In this document: positions 4,274-6,865 of the stretch, in pieces
Position numbering within the stretch: the first letter of the stretch is position 1
Layout of the letters: every line of letters begins with the position of its first letter
From: Pseudomonadota bacterium
Lineage (GTDB): Bacteria; Myxococcota; UBA9042; PHBI01
Reading direction: 5' to 3'
DNA length: 6,865 nt
Assembly (NCBI GenBank): GCA_005772945.1
Contig: SXIE01000008.1
Span: forward strand, 1-6,865
Position numbers and translations under genes: made by a program
The notes under the pieces: model-generated
Told to the model about the DNA's origin: nothing
Seen by the model: the letters and a program-made list of their open reading frames with translations, nothing else
The model's database searches: none

Positions 4274-5943
4274 TGAGCCCAGAATCCGAGCCGCTGGGCC
4301 CGCTGGGCCCGCTGGGCCCGCTGGGGTCGGTCGCGCTGGTCCTCCACGCGCACCTTCCCTACGTACGCCACCCCGAGCACGAGCACTTTCTCGAAGAGGA
4401 TTGGCTCTACGAGGCGATCACCGAGACGTACGTCCCGCTGGTCGGCATGATGGACGACCTCGCGCGGGACGGGGTGCCGTTCGCGCTGACGATGTCGCTC
4501 ACGCCGCCACTCTGCGAGATGCTGAGCGACGACCTCCTCAAGCGCCGCTACGAGCGGCGACTCGTCGCGCTCATCGCGCTCGCGCGGGAGATGGCGCTGG
4601 AGAAGCGCGGGACGCCTTACGAGGCGGGTGCCGAGGACGCGCTTCGACGGTTCGAGCAGGTGCGCGAGATATGGGCGATGCGACATGGCCGCGATCTGGT
4701 CGGCGCCTTTCGGCGCCATCAGGAGCGCGGGCAGCTCGTCATCGTCACGTGCGGCGCGACGCATGGCCTCCTGGCCTTGGCGGCGACGCACGAGGGACGG
4801 CGCGCGCAGATCGAGGTAGCGCGCACGAACTACCGCAAGCACTTCGGGTGCTACCCGGACGGGATCTGGCTTCCGGAGTGCGCCTACCAGGCGGGGATCG
4901 ACACGATCCTGCACGAGGCGGGTTTCCGCTTCTTCTTTACCGAGACGCACGGCGTCACGTACGCGGATCCGCGACCGCGCTTCGCGCACTACCGTCCGAT
5001 CCTGACGGAAGCCGGGGTGCTTGCGTTCGGGCGCGACCCGGCGTGCTCGAAGCAGGTGTGGTCGGCGGAGACCGGGTATCCGGGCGATCCGCTCTATCGC
5101 GAGTTCTATCGCGACGCGGGCTGGGAGGCGCCGGAGCACGCGCTGCGAGAGCTCATCGGGGGCGGCCCGCGGCGGAACGTCGGGCTGAAGCTGCATCGCA
5201 TCACGGGGAAAGTGCCGCTCGATCAGAAAGAGCCGTACGTGCCGGCGTGGGCGCGGGCGCGAGCGGCCGATCACGCGCGCCACTTCCTGGGCGAGCGGGT
5301 CGCGCAGGCGCAGGCGCTGCGAGCGGCGATGATGGCCGAGCCGCTCGTGGTGGCCCCGTACGACGCGGAGCTCTTCGGGCACTGGTGGTACGAGGGGCCG
5401 GACTTCATCGAGGCGATCTTCCGGCAGGCGCACGCGTTCCCGGCGATCGCGCTGACGACGCCGCGCGCCTGGGAGAAGAAGAACCCCGTCGCGCAGATCG
5501 CGCGACCGGCGCCGTCATCGTGGGGGGACGGCGGCTACTGGGACGTCTGGCTCAACGGCGACAACGCGTGGGTCTATCGGCATCTCCATCGGGCCGAGGA
5601 GCGCATGGTCGAGCTGACGACCGAGCTCGTGGCGCCGTCCGAGCTCGAGGAGCGGGCGCTTCAGCAGTTGGGGCGCGAGCTCCTGATGGCGCAGTCGTCG
5701 GACTGGGCTTTCATCGTGACGATGAAGACGACGGTCCCCTACGCGGTGCAGCGCACGCGCACGCACCTGACCGAGTTCGAGCGGCTCTATCAGGAGCTGC
5801 GGACGCGCACGATCGACGAGACGAAGCTCGCGGCGCGCGAGGCGGCGATGCCCGCGTTCCGCGAGCTCGACGTGGGGGCGTGGCGACGACGCGGGGCGGG
5901 CGGGCGAGCGGTCGGCGGCGTCGCCTGGCGGACCATCGCCTAG
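4270..5943 (+). CDS. GH57 family 1,4-alpha-glucan branching-type enzyme (DUF1957 C-terminal domain)
   Basis: A 557-aa cytoplasmic enzyme of glycoside hydrolase family 57, resembling bacterial branching enzymes that cut alpha-1,4 links and re-form alpha-1,6 branches in glycogen-like polymers. The (beta/alpha)7-type catalytic domain spans about 20-400. It opens with 'LHAHLPYVRHP' (H26, H28) and carries the nucleophile motif 'WLPECAYQ' (E203) and the acid/base motif 'APYDAELFGHWWYEG' (D365, with H371 and W372/W373). The DUF1957-type C-terminal part holds 'SSWGDGGYWDVWLNGDN' (416-432) and 'MAQSSDWAFI' (473-482). All expected catalytic residues are present. Characterised GH57 branching enzymes are about 520-530 aa; the excess here is an N-terminal PLG-repeat leader (8-19) and an Arg/Gly-rich tail (about 538-557). 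The start overlaps the preceding stop by 4 nt; a second ATG at 4273 is equally possible. 4-alpha-glucanotransferase or amylase activity also occurs in GH57, so branching is probable but not proven. Confidence 0.9.
   Translation: MMSPESEPLGPLGPLGPLGSVALVLHAHLPYVRHPEHEHFLEEDWLYEAITETYVPLVGMMDDLARDGVPFALTMSLTPPLCEMLSDDLLKRRYERRLVALIALAREMALEKRGTPYEAGAEDALRRFEQVREIWAMRHGRDLVGAFRRHQERGQLVIVTCGATHGLLALAATHEGRRAQIEVARTNYRKHFGCYPDGIWLPECAYQAGIDTILHEAGFRFFFTETHGVTYADPRPRFAHYRPILTEAGVLAFGRDPACSKQVWSAETGYPGDPLYREFYRDAGWEAPEHALRELIGGGPRRNVGLKLHRITGKVPLDQKEPYVPAWARARAADHARHFLGERVAQAQALRAAMMAEPLVVAPYDAELFGHWWYEGPDFIEAIFRQAHAFPAIALTTPRAWEKKNPVAQIARPAPSSWGDGGYWDVWLNGDNAWVYRHLHRAEERMVELTTELVAPSELEERALQQLGRELLMAQSSDWAFIVTMKTTVPYAVQRTRTHLTEFERLYQELRTRTIDETKLAAREAAMPAFRELDVGAWRRRGAGGRAVGGVAWRTIA
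4291..4326 (+). repeat. Four tandem 9-bp repeats (CCGCTGGGC) inside the GH57 gene
   Basis: Three exact copies of CCGCTGGGC (4291-4299, 4300-4308, 4309-4317) and one variant CCGCTGGGG (4318-4326) encode PLGPLGPLGPLG immediately before the catalytic domain. A 9-bp unit keeps frame, so copy-number change by slippage would vary only the leader length. Confidence 0.95.
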
Positions 5944-5955
5944 GATGTCGCGCGC

Positions 5956-6865
5956 TCAGCCGCCGTCGGTGGCAAGCGAGGCGACGAACTGCGGCAGCGG
6001 CAGCTTGCGCGCGGCGAAGCGCTCGAGCAGGAGATCCGCGGGTGAGCGACCCGAGCGCGTGAGCGCGGCCAGCGGCGCGAGGTGGATCCCCTCGTCGGCG
6101 TGACCGCCCGCCTGCGCTTGCGCGCTGAGTCCGGCCTCGGCGATCGCCACGAGCTCGCGCGCGAGATCGACGGTCTTGCCCTTGGAGCCGGGCACGGGCG
6201 CCTGGAGGGCGTCGACGGTGACCGCCGTGCGATGGGCCCAACGCTCATCGAGCGACCAGCGCTTGACGAGGTCCCAGGCGGCCGCGCGCGAATCGTTGGT
6301 GTACAAAGTACCTTTCCAGAGGGCCGGCAGGGCGCAGATGTACTCGGGCGGCACACAATCGGCGGTGCGCACCTCGAGGTAGGTCTTGAGGCGCACATCC
6401 GGAAAGAGCGTCGAGAGGTGCAGTTCCCAGTCTTCCATCGTCGCGCGATGGCCTTGCAGGCCGCTCCGCCAGAACTCGCGGAACGGGAGGCCGCGCGCCG
6501 GGACGTAGGCGTCGTCCCGCACGATGAAGAACATCGGGACGTCGAGCGCCCACTCGGCCCAGCGCTCGTACGTCGGCAGCGCGCCGTCGAAGACGAATGG
6601 CAGGAGCCCCTGGCGATCGGGATCGGTGTCGCTCCAGACGCTGGCGCGAAAGCTCTTGAGGCCGGTCACGCGGCCAGCCCTGAACGGGGAGTTCGCGAAC
6701 ATCGCCGTGACGATGCTCGATATGCCCATGGCCGTCTGGAGCTTCTCGCCCATGTCGCGCTCGTCGGCGTAGTCGAGGTTGGCCTGCACCGTGGAGGTCA
6801 TCTGCATCATGTCGCGCGCGAGCCCGCCGCGGGTCGGCAGGTAGGCGCGCATCACCGCGTAGCGC
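5956..6865 (-). CDS. gshA: Glutamate-cysteine ligase, plant/proteobacterial type (C-terminal ~303 aa; start lies beyond the window)
   Basis: Joins glutamate and cysteine with ATP to make gamma-glutamylcysteine, the first step of glutathione synthesis, in the cytoplasm. The minus-strand frame is open to the right edge (codons before the GTG at 6855 read R-Y-A, giving the family string 'RYAVMRAYLPTRG'), so the true start is outside. Class-typical blocks run in order: 'DMMQMTSTVQANLDYADE' (near 6760-6813), 'MFANSPF' (6682-6702), 'WSDTDPDR' (6613-6636), 'LPFVFDG', 'ALDVPMFF' (6526-6549), 'DWELHLSTLFPDVRLKTYLEVRTAD' region (6358-6432) and 'ICALPALWKGTLY'. The family usually reads R-G-A-D in the last-but-one block; here it is R-T-A-D. 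The related EgtA of ergothioneine synthesis is a remote alternative; the plant/GshA-like motifs favour GshA. TGA lies at 5956-5958, converging on the GH57 gene with 12 nt between stops. No separate terminator is visible for it. Confidence 0.92.
   Translation of the reverse strand, partial: RYAVMRAYLPTRGGLARDMMQMTSTVQANLDYADERDMGEKLQTAMGISSIVTAMFANSPFRAGRVTGLKSFRASVWSDTDPDRQGLLPFVFDGALPTYERWAEWALDVPMFFIVRDDAYVPARGLPFREFWRSGLQGHRATMEDWELHLSTLFPDVRLKTYLEVRTADCVPPEYICALPALWKGTLYTNDSRAAAWDLVKRWSLDERWAHRTAVTVDALQAPVPGSKGKTVDLARELVAIAEAGLSAQAQAGGHADEGIHLAPLAALTRSGRSPADLLLERFAARKLPLPQFVASLATDGG

Noticed and set aside
4249..5433. Long minus-strand open frame opposite the GH57 gene
   Set aside because: The plus strand carries complete GH57 catalytic motifs; the antisense product is Arg/Leu/Val-rich with no domain.

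Overview
The window is a high-GC bacterial segment. The mix of a Cys-rich lipoprotein with an acidic, Thr-rich linker, a GH57 glucan enzyme paired with a DUF4912 protein, and a plant-type glutamate-cysteine ligase suggests Myxococcota (former Deltaproteobacteria). That placement is an inference from gene content and style; there is no rRNA or other phylogenetic marker here. Seven complete genes and one C-terminal fragment lie on the plus strand. One gene, cut by the right edge, lies on the minus strand.

Layout: (1) 1-297, C-terminal end of a secreted or surface-type beta-sandwich protein. (2) 298-404, an intergenic region with short GCGGCGT repeats, then a sigma70-like promoter whose -10 region is overlapped by a Fur-box-like dyad. 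(3) 405-1640, a compact iron-storage cluster: bacterioferritin-associated ferredoxin (bfd), bacterioferritin (bfr), and an unrecognised 162-aa gene whose start overlaps the bfr stop by 4 nt. (4) 1719-2702, malate dehydrogenase (mdh), closed by a clear intrinsic terminator at 2746-2779. (5) 2906-3646, a Cys-rich lipoprotein gene with its own strong Shine-Dalgarno, a candidate promoter and helically phased upstream repeats. (6) 3716-5943, a DUF4912-like gene overlapping by 4 nt a GH57 alpha-glucan branching-type enzyme. (7) 5956-6865 on the minus strand, most of the C-terminal part of glutamate-cysteine ligase (gshA), convergent with the GH57 gene and only 12 nt from it.

How the genes fit together: bfd and bfr form a functional pair, one storing iron as a ferric mineral and the other delivering electrons to release it. 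The Fur-like site in front makes iron-dependent control likely. The third, translationally coupled gene has no function I recognise and is the best candidate for something undescribed: a possible accessory of the ferritin system. The DUF4912/GH57 pair probably acts on glycogen or another alpha-glucan. mdh (central carbon metabolism), the lipoprotein (cell envelope) and gshA (glutathione synthesis) look like separate transcription units. I see no tRNA, rRNA, CRISPR array, insertion sequence, phage gene or integration site.
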